Assembly (NCBI GenBank): GCA_907165065.1
Contig: OU015539.1
Coordinates: forward strand, 13,980,816 to 14,044,815
Length of the DNA stretch: 64,000 nucleotides
Source of the DNA: Caprimulgus europaeus
Lineage: Eukaryota > Chordata > Aves > Caprimulgiformes > Caprimulgidae
Reading direction: 5' to 3'
Under the pieces are notes generated by a model. The model was not told the origin of the DNA. It saw only the letters and a list, made by a program, of their open reading frames with translations, and ran no database searches. A program made the translations under genes and the position numbers. Numbering within the stretch: position 1 is the first letter of the stretch; each line of letters begins with the position of its first letter. Below, piece by piece: positions 37,161 to 49,834 of this stretch.

Positions 37161-38511
37161 AACCTAGGCATCTGAAAGTGCGCTGCAGCCTCAGGTTAAA
37201 AATTACGAGCATGTGGGAGGACAGAGCTTTAACTGCTACACATTGAAGATACAAGACAATAATGAACATCTGAAACCCAAAATGAGTACAAAATGAGTGG
37301 GCTTCCGGACTGGGAACATACCACTGTTTGGCCTTAAAGTCTGCAAACAGATTTCTTACAGATTTTAAACTTGTTTGTACAGATGCAGAGACTCTTACAA
37401 GCAGTTACCATAAAGAGACTATTTCATGGTATAGTCTCATTTTTCATGGTACATTTTCTTCTTGCCACCCTACAATTTTAACAATTAAAAATCTAAGGTA
37501 ATTTTAGGTAATGGTCTCAACTTCTCCTTGTTCCTCCTCCCTTCAGTCCTCCTGTCACTCTACCTAAGTTCTTGAGACGAAGTAAGCTCTGCTCTGAGCT
37601 TTGGGGAACACAAGATCAGAGCTCATTCTCATCTTGGTCTGTAGGCTGTCACCATCCTGGACTCCTCACTGAGCAGCACTGGCTATAATCCAGCCCTCCT
37701 GGAGCAGTTGGCATGTGGCTTGTGTGTTCCTATCTGCCTACAGAAGGGATAGATCCTCATGTCAGCAGTTTTCCTGGAGAGAAATCTGGTATTAGCAGCA
37801 AAAAACCATCACAGCACATGGCTTGCCCAGGAACTTCCTTCTATTTGAATAAATGGAATATTGGAACAAAGGAACAGAAAGGGGAGTAGAAATAGGAGTT
37901 CTGTCTAGAATGTATCATCTTCAACATGGAGCAAGGGATTTTTGTTCTGTTGGTTTTTACAACAAAGGGTACTAATACTAATTTATTTTGGATTATAAAA
38001 AGAGAGACCATATCAGAAATGTCAATTAAAAAAAAAACAAAAAAACAACAAACCACCACAGCATTATAAATCTGGCTTACCTCCCACAAACACAAAGCAA
38101 ACTGTCATTAAGTTACCCCTGTATGCATAGAAATTGAAGTTGAGCCCAGTCTCTCTCCTTTTTTCACACTGGATTAGGTGACAAGTTAGCCAGAAACAAT
38201 CCAAAAAAGCTCCAAAACTGTTCCTTATATGGCAGGTATTTTTGAAAGCTCCATGCTGCCACTGATTTTGGCAGCTGTGAAGAGAATCTGTCCCATTTTT
38301 CCATATCATCTTTTTCCTCACAGTACGCTGACTTTGAGGGGGTGCAGCTCTCCTGACATCATTACACACCCTGGAAGTCAAGGCATTATGCCAAGGCCTC
38401 CATCTTTACCATTTCTGCAGTTCCCCTACTATGACAATGTTAAGAAAAAAGCCTCATAAGCAATCCAAAATTACAGACAGCTCCCAACTGAATAAATACT
38501 TAAAAAAGCAA

Positions 38512-38561
38512 CTGCTCAACAGGAGGGGAATCAAAAAAACCTGCTCAACAGGAGGGGAATC
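38512..38561. repeat. 29-bp-period direct duplication
   Basis: The core CTGCTCAACAGGAGGGGAAT (extended by one C) occurs at 38512-38532 and again at 38541-38561. The copies are identical and separated by 8 bp of mainly A. Confidence 0.95.
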
Positions 38562-39219
38562 TATGTAGTGACACGCTACAACTGCAGTGATGAGGAGGAA
38601 ATAACTGAACTCCTGCTATCCTTAGCGCTGACTTACCACATCCTGGCTGGAGGGTACAGTATCTTTAAAGATGCTAGAGTTTCTAGAGATGTCCCTAATG
38701 CAGTCAAGTGCCTCACTGCACAAATACATTGCCTAGAACCAAGATAAAAATCTGTGTTCTTGAGACCTTAAGAAGGTGGCTGATACCCTTCAGGGAGTCA
38801 AGACAGCTATTAGGAGAAGAGTGGAAAATAACAGGCATTAAACAGGGCTTTTTGTTGCTGAGGGCAAGTGAGGTCATATCAAGACCGAGCTGCAGAAAAT
38901 GAAGGATTTGTCCAACTTTCTCACCTTCTGTCTTCCCTGAACTGAAAGCCATGTTCTTTCACTAGTATCCTCCTCCTTCACCCCAAACCAGCAATCAAAC
39001 ACTGCTCAGCAAAGAGCCAGAGGCCTGGGTAATGAAGGAAGCAGCTGAGGAACAGCAGGGACATCTGCCCCTTGCTGCTACATTCCAGCACTGGTCCAAG
39101 CCAGAGGCATCAAGGGACCTCATATGTTCCAAGTAAGATCTTATCTCAAGTTAAACACAGAGAAGAGTCAGGAACAGCAGAGTATTCAGCTATACTGAAG
39201 CCAAATGAATACTAACAAA

Positions 39220-39249
39220 CCCCCCCCCCCCGCCCCCCGCAAAAAAAAA
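39220..39249. repeat. C12-G-C6-GC-A9 homopolymer junction
   Basis: Twelve C, G, six C, GC, then nine A, grading into an A/C-rich stretch to about 39262. Confidence 0.9.
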
Positions 39250-42200
39250 CCAAAACAAAAACCATCCTAGGTATCATGAATCTGAGCCTTCTTTATAGTA
39301 TGCGCATCTATGCATCTGTGTAAGTTATGTGCATGCACACGTATGTACTCACATACTAAATACGTTCCTCAAAATAAGTTTTTACTTTTCCAGCCTTAAT
39401 CCTCTCATCCAGAACAGACCAAATTTCACAATCATCAAGGCCAACTGCTAACTTATCTGCTGAAACTAACTTTTCATGATATGTCTGTTTGCTGGAGGAC
39501 AATACTGGTTTGACTCAGACTCAATTTGATGAGCCCTACACCAGTGAGAGTCAATCCTGCCTTTGTCCAAATGAGTACGCTTCAAATTATTTAGTGAAGG
39601 TCGCTTAACAGGTCCTGGAGCAGGATAGAATTCTGGATAAAAATAGGATGGCACTGTCACTGTATTTATCAGCTAGGTTCAGATCAGTCTTATCCTTTAT
39701 CTCTTTGGTATGTTTTGCTATCTAGAGCATATGATTACCAAGATAAAACTTATTTAACCTACCTGAAAAAGATTATAAATACTACAAATCGTCAGATGAA
39801 GGCTTTAGAAACAAAGCAGTATACAAATCTCACCTTTTCTCCTACATATTTTGTTATTCTGCATAATAAAGTATGCACAGACACACATATATACAGCAAC
39901 AATCACATTTCACTCAAGAGCTCTCTCTACAGTCAGTACCCACAGAGTGGCTGACGAAGAGGAGCCATGGACCACTCTTCCAATTCTGGACTGCAGGTAT
40001 AAATGAGAGTTTGATATTGCAGATATGTATCAGTAGGGTGAAAGTAGAGAAAAAAATAAACACTGTAAAAGAGATCACAAGAGATTAGTAATTACAACTT
40101 TCTGGCATTGAATGGAACCAGGCCAGCTAGCAGGAGCAATGCTTCCTACCCAGGCTCCCATCCATCACATTCATATGTTTATGGGAAGGCAAGAGTTACC
40201 TAATTCACCTTCTTTCCTCACAAGACCTTTATTTTGTATTTCATAGGCAGAGACTGGTCTCCCAGAAAACACATGAAGTAGTATTAGAGGTGTCAGAGCC
40301 CACAGGCAAGAACAGATTTGTCAAAATATCACAGTAGCCTGTTTTGCCACAAAGCTGAGTTGGGGTTCACCCCTCCCATCTGCTACACAATTACAGGATC
40401 AGCGGTCAGCAGATGCCAAAACTGAGGGGGAGAGAAGGGATGACAGTCCTCACTCTCTGGTCTTAACAGCTCTGCCTTCTACTTGCAGACACACAACCCA
40501 AACACACGGGCGAAGAAAAGGAGGCACATTAGAATTTCCCTGTGCTCCCTTTCTTCTTCTATGTCCACATGTATATAGCTGTTGGGAATTTATTTACCCA
40601 GAGCCTGCACAGGGACTGCTGCCCTCTGTCTAGAAGGACCAGAAAGGCCACAGAGCTTCTGCTCTGCTGCCTTCCAGAAGATAGACCATACCCTGCAACA
40701 GCACCTTTAGCTGTAGACAAGTGGTATTAAATGTTTCTCCAAGTGATTTTTCCCCATGCATCTGAAAGCAAGGAGATCCTTGAAGAGAGGAGTCTTTGCA
40801 GACCATACTGTTTGCAAGCTGTGCAGTAAACGAGTTTTTCCTACAAAAAACAGTGTGCAATCTACCAGCCAAGATGTTCAGGACCTCTCAAGTCATCTGA
40901 CTTCTTACAAATGTTATCTATCTTTACCTCTCACTGATCTGCACATGTAGACATCTCATTCTACAAGTGTAGTTACAATAATGTTTGAATGTTTTGTACT
41001 TTATACACATCTAAAGTGTTTCAGAAACACGTGCCTGCCTCATTCTTCATCTAATTTAAAAAAGGGGTTTTCTAGTTCCACACCACTATTTCAGAAAACA
41101 TAACACAGAACATGGCATATATTGCAACAAGAAGAAATATTTTTGTGTCCAAGTAATGAGCACATGCAGATAAAATGTAGGTTATCGCAGTCTAAGTGAA
41201 TTTTTCTACAGTTTGTAAAACCATAGTATGAAAAATATCGATATAAAAAGGGAGGGCTGAGCCTCCCTAAAATGTCATGTATTTAATTTTGGATGATAAG
41301 AACATCCCTAGGAAAAGCTCATCCAGTAATGAAATCTGAAATGAAAAATGACCACCCAGAAGTACAAGTCATCATACACAATTAATGAATTCATTCAGCC
41401 AGCCAATAAATCAAACCAGCAAACCAGACTTTCTCAATCGTGCAGAGAAACGTTTTTCAGTGCTTCTTACATTGTACTTTGCTCAAGGCCTACATTACCA
41501 ATTGGTTGTTTCTTTAATTCTTAACCATTTACAATATAGTTTAATGTTACTTAAAATTTAAGCATCATTCAAGATTACTGCTTAAGAACATATTGTTCTT
41601 TCCAGAGTTTTAATTCTGAATGAAATTAGTATCAGATGATTTATTTTATGGGTCAAAAAAAGCCTGGGAGTATTCGTCAAGTTATTAGTGCACAGATAAC
41701 TAACTTTCCAGAAAGGGTCCTAGTTCTTCCCTTTGTGGGTTACACTTAGTACAGATATCAGACATTCAGAAAGTTATCACTGCCTCAAGCTCTCACACTT
41801 GCTTTCCGTCAGGGACCCACAGGGCCCTGGGGTTACAGGCTCAATAATAACTTCTTAAAATTTTGTCAAAGACATTTTGAAAATTTTCACTTACTATCCA
41901 GTATTATGTGAAACAATGGGCTAAATTAAAAGACATGGTAACTCTGGAAAAGCTCAATGCAAGAGACTATTAGAAAAGAAACAGCAGCTTGACAGAAGGA
42001 TGGAAAACAGAGTCAAACTTCCTCTGCCTTTCAGTTACAAGTGCCTTTTTCCCCAAAGCTCATCTACTACGCCCTAATAGTTCCCTCTTTTTTTCTAGTT
42101 TTCACAAAAAAATTAGGAGCATCCAGATACAGCTTCTGTTGAACTATGCAACCACATGCTTCAATGCAGGAGCTACAGGTGCTCTTCATAGAAACCCATC

Positions 42201-45060
42201 ATCAAATTCAGGTAGAAGAGGCAAAACCCAAGAGTGTTCTAGTAAGATTGGGTTAGCTGCAAGCTCCGAACGATGCTCCCACACAGAACTTTTGAAATCT
42301 AGAGGGCCACTAAGGACAAAGCTGACTGACAGTCCCTGCTCTTCACATTTCCACCACACTCCTTTGTGCTGAAATAATGCTTTGCATTTTTCCCTTTGGA
42401 TACAACTTCTACACACCTGTGACCTAAACTAGCACCAACTGAGCACAAAGGACTGTGCTGATACTCCAGGCCTTTTCCAACAGCAGGGTCTACCTGGTGC
42501 CAATTTCTAGTGCCAGCTTGGTAATGAAAGGTCACACAAATTCCCTCTTCCAGATTTCCACTTTCTCAAAGAGGGCAGCGAGGATAGCCCCTACAAGGTG
42601 ACTCAAGATCAAAACCCCGCCTCCAATTACCATTACTGCAGCTATGATTCCTGAGTGAAATTATTAATCAAAGTCTCTGCACAGCAAGATCTTTAATTTG
42701 ACATAAATTCTTTCAAGTCACCTCCAAACCTGGGAATAAAACCAATTTTCCTCCTCCCAAACAGTTTCAACAATAGCCAAAACCTTCCCTGCGTGCAACA
42801 AAATGCACCTGTACTCTCATTCATAATTGATATACCATTTCTGAGCCAACTTTTCAAAAGGTAGTTTCCACCTGCATGCATACACCGCTGTGATCAAGTC
42901 TTTAGTCCACACGTACCTAACATTTATCAGTATTGCACACCAGCACCTACAAATCCAAGTATGAACCAGGATCCTACCACGTTAGGCCCTGTACAAATAC
43001 AGGAAAAATAAATCCATGCTCGCTATCCCAAGAAGCCCACAAATAAGAACCCAATTATAAAGGGGCCATATCTGCACCTAAGCATAAAATCACACATAGC
43101 AGGTACACTCAGGAGTATGTGGATCTGAGCACCAAGAGAGCAAAATCACGTTTAAATGCAAACACAGCACCCTGATACTTCTTTAAAAAATCTTGCCTGC
43201 AGTAACATTGACATGGATTTTGGCCTGAAGACATACATAAATTTTTGAAACAAAATAATTGCCAGGTGTCTTAGAACAGGTAAGTCTGCAGACCCACAAC
43301 AAAACCAGAAGTTAACTACACATATTAAATAGCAGCAAGGCAACTTCACATACACTGGACAAATCCTTGATACTCATCAATTAAGATTAAGCACAAAAAT
43401 AGCTTCTCCCTTTTCTAATTCAAACTTCTCCTGGGAGGATGGTGAACAGCAGCTTGGAGCTCTGTGCATGGCTGCTGCTAGCTCTGTTTGGCCCTGCAAA
43501 TCAGCAGGGCAGTAGGCAGGAGAGCAGAAAAAGTCCACTAAAGCACAAAGTACCGCTTGTGCTCAAAAAAGCTCTAACAACCTCAACTCATCCAGCTCAG
43601 TACCAGAACAGTAAGAATTAAAAGTGATTAAATATAATTGGGGATGGGGGTTGGGAAGGAAACTTCCAACTGATGACTTTGTAAAATGCTTTATAATAGG
43701 CAAGCCAATAAGCTTGCAGCTCAAGTAGAATTTGCCCTGTATATTCTGACCCTAGCAATGGTTGCAGAGTTACAGACAGTTTACTCCCCAGGTAGCAAGT
43801 ACAGACAATGACCTGCCCTTATCCTGGGTGCAGCTGTTCTCCATAACGACTTAAGCATAAGCAAATCCTCCTACATCTGCCTTGGAGTTCACCACAGAAT
43901 TTCTTAGCCTAGACACAGCAAAAAAACATCAGTTATAAGGGTTCCCTCAGGACACTGTGACTTTGCTGGGAGGACACCGTCTGCTACCCATTGCAGCCAC
44001 ATACACAGAGCTGTTTGTCTGGTTCCTGGACAAGCTGCCTCCTTTAGCAATACACCAAGGAGTGACAGGCCACATTTGTAGGCACCGCTTTGCCCTAAGA
44101 ATCAGGGCCTAAAGGAAGATCCGAGACACATTTTGTATTTTCCAGCTAGCATATTAATTTTGCAGGTACTATCACGCTACCAGCAATGCTCACAATCCAT
44201 TGCTAATGCCACACGTGCGGCTACACTTCCACTGTCTTCTGAGAATCCACCTCTGACTGTATTATGACAGAGAGGGCTGGGACACACAGAAGGGCTGAAA
44301 AAGCTGCAATTAAGGGAGAAGTAGAGGGAAAAATGGTTTCTATTCCTGGCATTCCTGCTCAACTACTAGTAGATAATATATCCAGATCTTATTCTCTTTC
44401 AGTGCCTCAGTTTCCCCATTGCTCAAATGTGCGTGCATGATCATAAAGCAAGAGTTAAAAAAAAGACTGTTTAGGTATCAAGTGGCTTTGGACATACCCA
44501 GTGTGCAAATCCTATGTTTTCTATCTCTGGATTACAATCACATTGTTCAAGAAAACTCTGGAGCTACTTTTCAGCCTTTGAGCTGAAAGAGGCCTGAGAC
44601 AAAAGTGTTATTTTTTCACTCTCAGCTTTTGGCTGGAAAGACATCTAGAATAAAAGCAGCCAGGATTTTCCTTTTGAACAGTGCACAATCAGACCAAACA
44701 ACATGGCTCCTTTTGCATACCTCCAGGCCAAGGCCAGTCCAGAAATAGACCATTAAAACCTTATTTTAGAAAGATCAGATTAAAAATTTGTAGTTGATTA
44801 ATATATATCCTTCCCCCTGAGGCCCCCAAAGGAGATTATGTATCATTATCTCAGTTTTTTCAAATGAAAAAAGGGAAGAGCACATGATGGCGGTCACTTG
44901 CCTCAAGTCCAGCAACAGCACCAGGATCCCCCTCTCCCATATCTCAGCCTAGTGCTTATCCAAGTGCTTTTATGTTTTTAATCTACTATTCTAAAGATCC
45001 AAGTAACTCCAATTGCGCCTCAGATCACGTCTCTTACCCCTTTGGATGCTGGTGCCTCAG

Positions 45061-45636
45061 AGTTTAGAGAGCTGCCACACGAGCCCAGGTCTGTCAGCAG
45101 CGGGGCTGTGAGGGCGCTGCTGTGAGGGGAGAGCGCTGCTGTGAGGGGAGCGCCCGGCCGGTTCCCGCCCTTTCTGCCCAGTTCCAGCCGGTTCCTCAGC
45201 AGCCCCCGCACGAGCCCCGCCCAGCCCTCAGGGAGCTGGCGGCACCTCGGCGCTGAGGGAGCGGGGCCGGGAAGCTGTGAGGGGCCGGTGTAGCTGCCCA
45301 CAACCCCTCAGCATCGACTGCCTGTGCCTCCCAGGCAGAGGAGCTGGGAACAAAGGAGCCCAGGGGAGCCTGGGGTAAAAACGGGTCGGGGGAGATGGTT
45401 TAGTTTTTGCTTTTGTTTCTCACCATCCAACTCTACTTTAATTGGCAATAAAACACATAAATTTTCCCTCAGACAAGTCTGTTTTGCCCATGACAGTAAC
45501 TAACAAGTGATCTCATCTTTATCTCAACACACAAGCTTTTTCATCTTATTTTCTCCCCTGGTCCTGCTGAGGGTGGGGGGGAGGCAGAGAGCAGCTGGGT
45601 GAGGAGCTGGCAGCCAGCCTGGGTCAACCCACCACA
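45061..45636 (+). mobile_element. probable solo LTR of an avian endogenous retrovirus
   Basis: A GC- and CpG-rich left half (about 45090-45400) passes abruptly into a T-rich segment with the AATAAA-containing 'ggcaataaaacacataaatt'. This is followed by 'agtctgttttgcccatgaca' and ends in gggtcaacccaccaca. This order is familiar to me from dispersed bird LTR-type repeats. CA at 45636 is a plausible LTR end. The left end and a target-site duplication were not found, and no viral genes are present. Orientation (AATAAA on plus) is opposite to SERGEF. An ordinary CpG island beside a shorter repeat is the alternative. Confidence 0.55.
45114..45150. repeat. 19-bp tandem duplication in the GC-rich block
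   Basis: gcgctgctgtgaggggag occurs at 45114 and again at 45133, period 19, inside the GC-rich half of the probable LTR. Confidence 0.9.
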
Positions 45637-48600
45637 TCAAGTTAGCCTGGTTTGCAGGTATGCATGTCAGGATTAAAGAAAAACAACAAAACCCACACCT
45701 CTGTCAAAAGCAGTCCCTTTTACATCGGGCACAAAAAGCCCACTGCATGGCCAGTTTTATTTCCTGTGTCCAGAAACTTAAATTTAAAGATATCTCCTGC
45801 CTATAAAGCAGAAAGAAACTGGAATTACTTATAATCTGGCGACTGAGTGTAGCCACAGAATCACTGAATTTCCCACCAGGCCTTCTACTGCCACACTGTC
45901 AGATACTGCAGGTCATTTCTCCCCACCAGCCTTCATGCCCCGCCAAATAAGCAGACAATAAATTCCAGAGCAATGCACACACCACACACAGACTAGTGAT
46001 ACCTACACTGAGCATGATTTCACACTAGAGAAAGCAAGCCATCTTCCCAGCTTATTATTTTGGCACAAATTGGTTTTTGATTCAGTCATGCTGAGAAAAC
46101 ACAAGGAAATAAAGGAAGGCAAGAGTTCTCAAAAAATTAATTAAAATAAATTAGTTCCTAATGGAGAGCAAAAGTCTTCCTCTAAATTTAAAGCCACCAT
46201 TAAATGCTAATAACTAGAAGATGGGCCCAATTACCTTTTGAGTGCAAGCTTTCAATTTTATGCTCTTTACTTTAAGGAACACAGCATAGCACATCAGATA
46301 CTGGACATGGCAGTAATCTACAGTGTGTGAGAAGATGGGGAGGGTGGGCTGTAGTGTTATGAACTCGTAAGAAGAGAAGCTGTGAGTATTTCTGGATATG
46401 TCCCCATGCACCCCTAATAAATGAGCTCCTGGCTCAGTGTGCTCTGCTCACCTGAGCTGGTTCATATGTGTGCAGTGAACAGAACGTGAAGTGTCATGAA
46501 ATCCCAGCTCCTGGGGTGAATAGGGTGGACACAAGACTAAACAAACAAGTTTATATTTAATGATATTGTCATTTTTTCTTTTGCTAAGCAGGTTTAACAA
46601 GAAAAAAAATCACTGGCCTTTTCTGTAGAAAGGGAAGTGTAGGATAGTGTATTGTTACTAAAAAAAAGTCTCTTAAAAGCACATTAAATTACACTGATTA
46701 TGGAATGTGATCAAAAGCCCCTCAAGTTTCTCAGAGTGTTGCTGAGAATATCTCCACTGCATTGATCCCAGTGGAAATCTTTTTTTTTTTTTTTACATTA
46801 ATTTCAAATATGAAGTTACACGGCTCTATTGATTATCTGAGTTATGCAGTGCTTACTTACAATACAGAAATAGATCTTCTTTGTAGAAAAATACAGAAGT
46901 TAAAAATTAAAATTACTTAACTTTATTAACCCTTTTTATTCTAGAGGAGGACTCACTACTAACTTGCAATCTTAAGAAAAAGGGAGGGCCAAGGACAGTC
47001 TGAGCTTACAATTTTTATGCCAGTGATCAATGTTTAGCTTACTTCCCTTAAAAATATGATATCAAAGTGATATTATCCAAGGATTTTTAAGCACTATAAG
47101 AACTCTGCTAGATGATACTTCATCATACTCCTAACTAGACAGGTGAGAATATTAAACACATTTTGCTAGAACAGGAGATGAAAGTAAGGGAAAGTTTAAG
47201 GGATCTCGCCCCCATATCATAGAACCATATCTGTGCTTCACAGCGCAGCGTAAGGCAGGAACAGACAAATGAGCACCCGCACAGGCGTGTACATTCACAC
47301 AACATTAAGCAGCCCCCGAAGAGATACCTGCTTAGTTCCAAAGCAGGAGAATTGGACATCCCAGTGCATCTCACCAGGGCTCATTAACTCCTGGAGATAG
47401 CTTCAGCAACAGCCTGAGCATCCTGCAACTGTACTTCATTACATGGTGTGACACACACATACCAATTCAGCCACAGCCAGGAGTAGAGATCACTTGCTTC
47501 CTGATAAGCATTCTTTTTTCCAGGGTAAAAAGAGGCTTCAGGGGAAAAGCTACTGGTTTTCTGCTGCTTATATGACGTCAACATGTGCTGCTCCATAACT
47601 AGAGCTTACAGGGACTTTGCCACACTGCTAATTAACAACAGGATATATCACCAAACAGACTGGCAAGAGGTACTTTCCAAGTTTGTTTTCAAACATAATT
47701 TCAGATAAACCAAAGAGTGTGGAAATGCAAAGGTCAGGTAACATAATACCAAAAAGAAACTTGGACTGCTCTGTGTCCCAAGAACTGGTTGAACAGATCC
47801 TTTGTGAGCTTCCTCCAAGCACCCATAAACTCAAGGAACAGAATAAAGCTGTGTTTCATCTTTGACACCCTGAGAGGAAGATCTAGCGCTCATCTGCATA
47901 GATCTCTGAGAAAGCAAACCGGTAACAGAAGGTAAAAAAGCACATAAGAACAGCTAGTAGAGTGGAAACGAAAGAGCAAGAACTGCTTGTCACATGGACA
48001 ACACTGCAACATCAGTACCTCCAGGTACTGCTAAAACCAGCTTGGAGCAATGGCTTCAAAACACCCTGCTCCCTAGTTGGCTTTGCCTCCCATGAATCCC
48101 CAAAGTAGTTACTTATATTCTTTCTTCACTAAAATAAAACTTAGCACTTTTCCTGCAATTGCTTCACAACAATTTTTTTTTTAAATCTAATACTGATCAC
48201 GTGACCATTTTGAATCTCATTTCCCCATCACAGAGCTTCTATACTGGAGAACAAAAACAAGCCCCACAAGTGAAAGGGAAGATTGTTCATTTATCAGTCT
48301 GCACTACCACATCCCCTGACCTATTTTATTACTAAAAATAGTCCCTCTTAGGTCACTGCTGCAAATTGAATTCTGCTGCTTCATTGCCCACTGCAATCTC
48401 ACAGAACTGCATGCTGCCTACACACAAAACACTAAGTAGGTTAACTTATTCACTGCCAAGCATGCAGCCAGTCTTCTCATATGGATAAAGAGACAGACAA
48501 ATAATTTTGCCCAAAATGAGGGAAATGTTTTCTGCAATGCAGTTTAAGCCCTTTTTTAATATTTATGTTGTATTGTGAACATATAAATGCTTGGCTTGGC

Positions 48601-49777
48601 TTCCCATTTGTACAAGCTTACAATATGTTTTTCAATATTTTTATTACAAAATATGTTTTCAAAGGCATTCAATATCACAAGTGATGGAATAGCTGCCCTA
48701 ATATCCTCTCTTGACAAAACACCTAAAAAGAATAGCCAAGTCTTTCTCATTAACACCTCTCACTAAGATAAGTCCAGGAAGGCACAAGGCAAAAGAGAAT
48801 GTCAAAACATTCTGAGTTAAAAAGACAACACCTTCTTTCAAAAGGCATTTGTAATTCTCAATCCAAAGCATCTCACAATTACTACACCATGAAGAAAGCT
48901 GGCAAATTTAGACCCAATAGACACAACACTACTTAAAATAGAGAGGAAGGCATGAATTTGACAGAGCAAGAACGTATTACATGATCCTAAGCAAGAGACT
49001 GAAATAACCATTATCGACCAGTTCATGCCTGATATTGAACAAATACATAGAATATGCTCTCTTTGCTATTTCATCTGAGTTAGACATAATAAGACTAGCA
49101 CAAGAGTGTTTCCCTGGGCTATTATCGCATCTTCATTTCATTACTTCAATAGCATCCCAATCTTAAACAAACACACCCAAAAACCAACAATAAAGATCAA
49201 AGACAACTGACTTCATGTCAGCTTTTTGCTGAAATCACTGCATATTCTGTTGGGAATTTCTTAGTATGCAGCAGATGCACACAGAGCTGAACCATTCAAA
49301 AGACTCGTGGCCTCATTAACCTAACTTTATTGTTATTTAGTTATGAAACCAAGTTTCTCACTTCCTGCTATTCTAAAGGTAACATCTGCCAAATCTGGGC
49401 TTTCTTGTCAGAGAGAAAATCCAATGCCTTCAGGGGACAAAACAGTCTCAGCTCTGCCTGAGTTTCAGCTGGTGTCATCTACAGAGATGCCAGAGGCACT
49501 GTGGGTCACAACTTGTGTGAGAAGCCCACATCCTCCCCAGCTGATAAAGATCAGCTGAAATACATGCAGCCCATCACTACAAGGAGAACCACACAGCCTC
49601 TTATCAAGGATACAGTGTCCTGACAGCAGGAAGAGGGAACCAGCCTTACCAGGCAAGGTGCAATTGCTCACTGTTTGAAAAGTCACAGAATACACACTGC
49701 AAAGCAGCCTGGGTCTGCAACTCTGATAATCCTGAGCTCCAGATTTTCAACATCTTGCTAGGGCTTGACTATGGATT

Positions 49778-49834
49778 AAAAAAAAAAAAAAAAGAGCAAG
49801 ATAAGAAAAAAAATGAAAAAAAAAGGGGAGGGGA
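49778..49834. repeat. A-rich / G-run low-complexity tract
   Basis: A16, then short A runs broken by single bases, ending in ggggagggg. Low complexity, with no identifiable element attached. Confidence 0.9.

Larger units (their letters stand above)
37161..45060. other. intronic DNA, no gene recognised
   Basis: AT-rich sequence. It contains a 29-bp tandem duplication (38512-38561) and a C/A homopolymer junction (39220-39249). Short frames are spread over all six readings with no family match. No recognisable transposon end was seen. Confidence 0.5.

Noticed and set aside
36734-37175. Opposed open frames of 124 and 129 codons
   Set aside because: Antiparallel overlap with no domain. Low stop density in a motif-rich non-coding block is the simpler reading.
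45850-45875. cacagaatcactgaattt as a fourth CR1 tail
   Set aside because: Only about 18 bp resembles the CR1 terminus and the adjoining sequence does not follow it.
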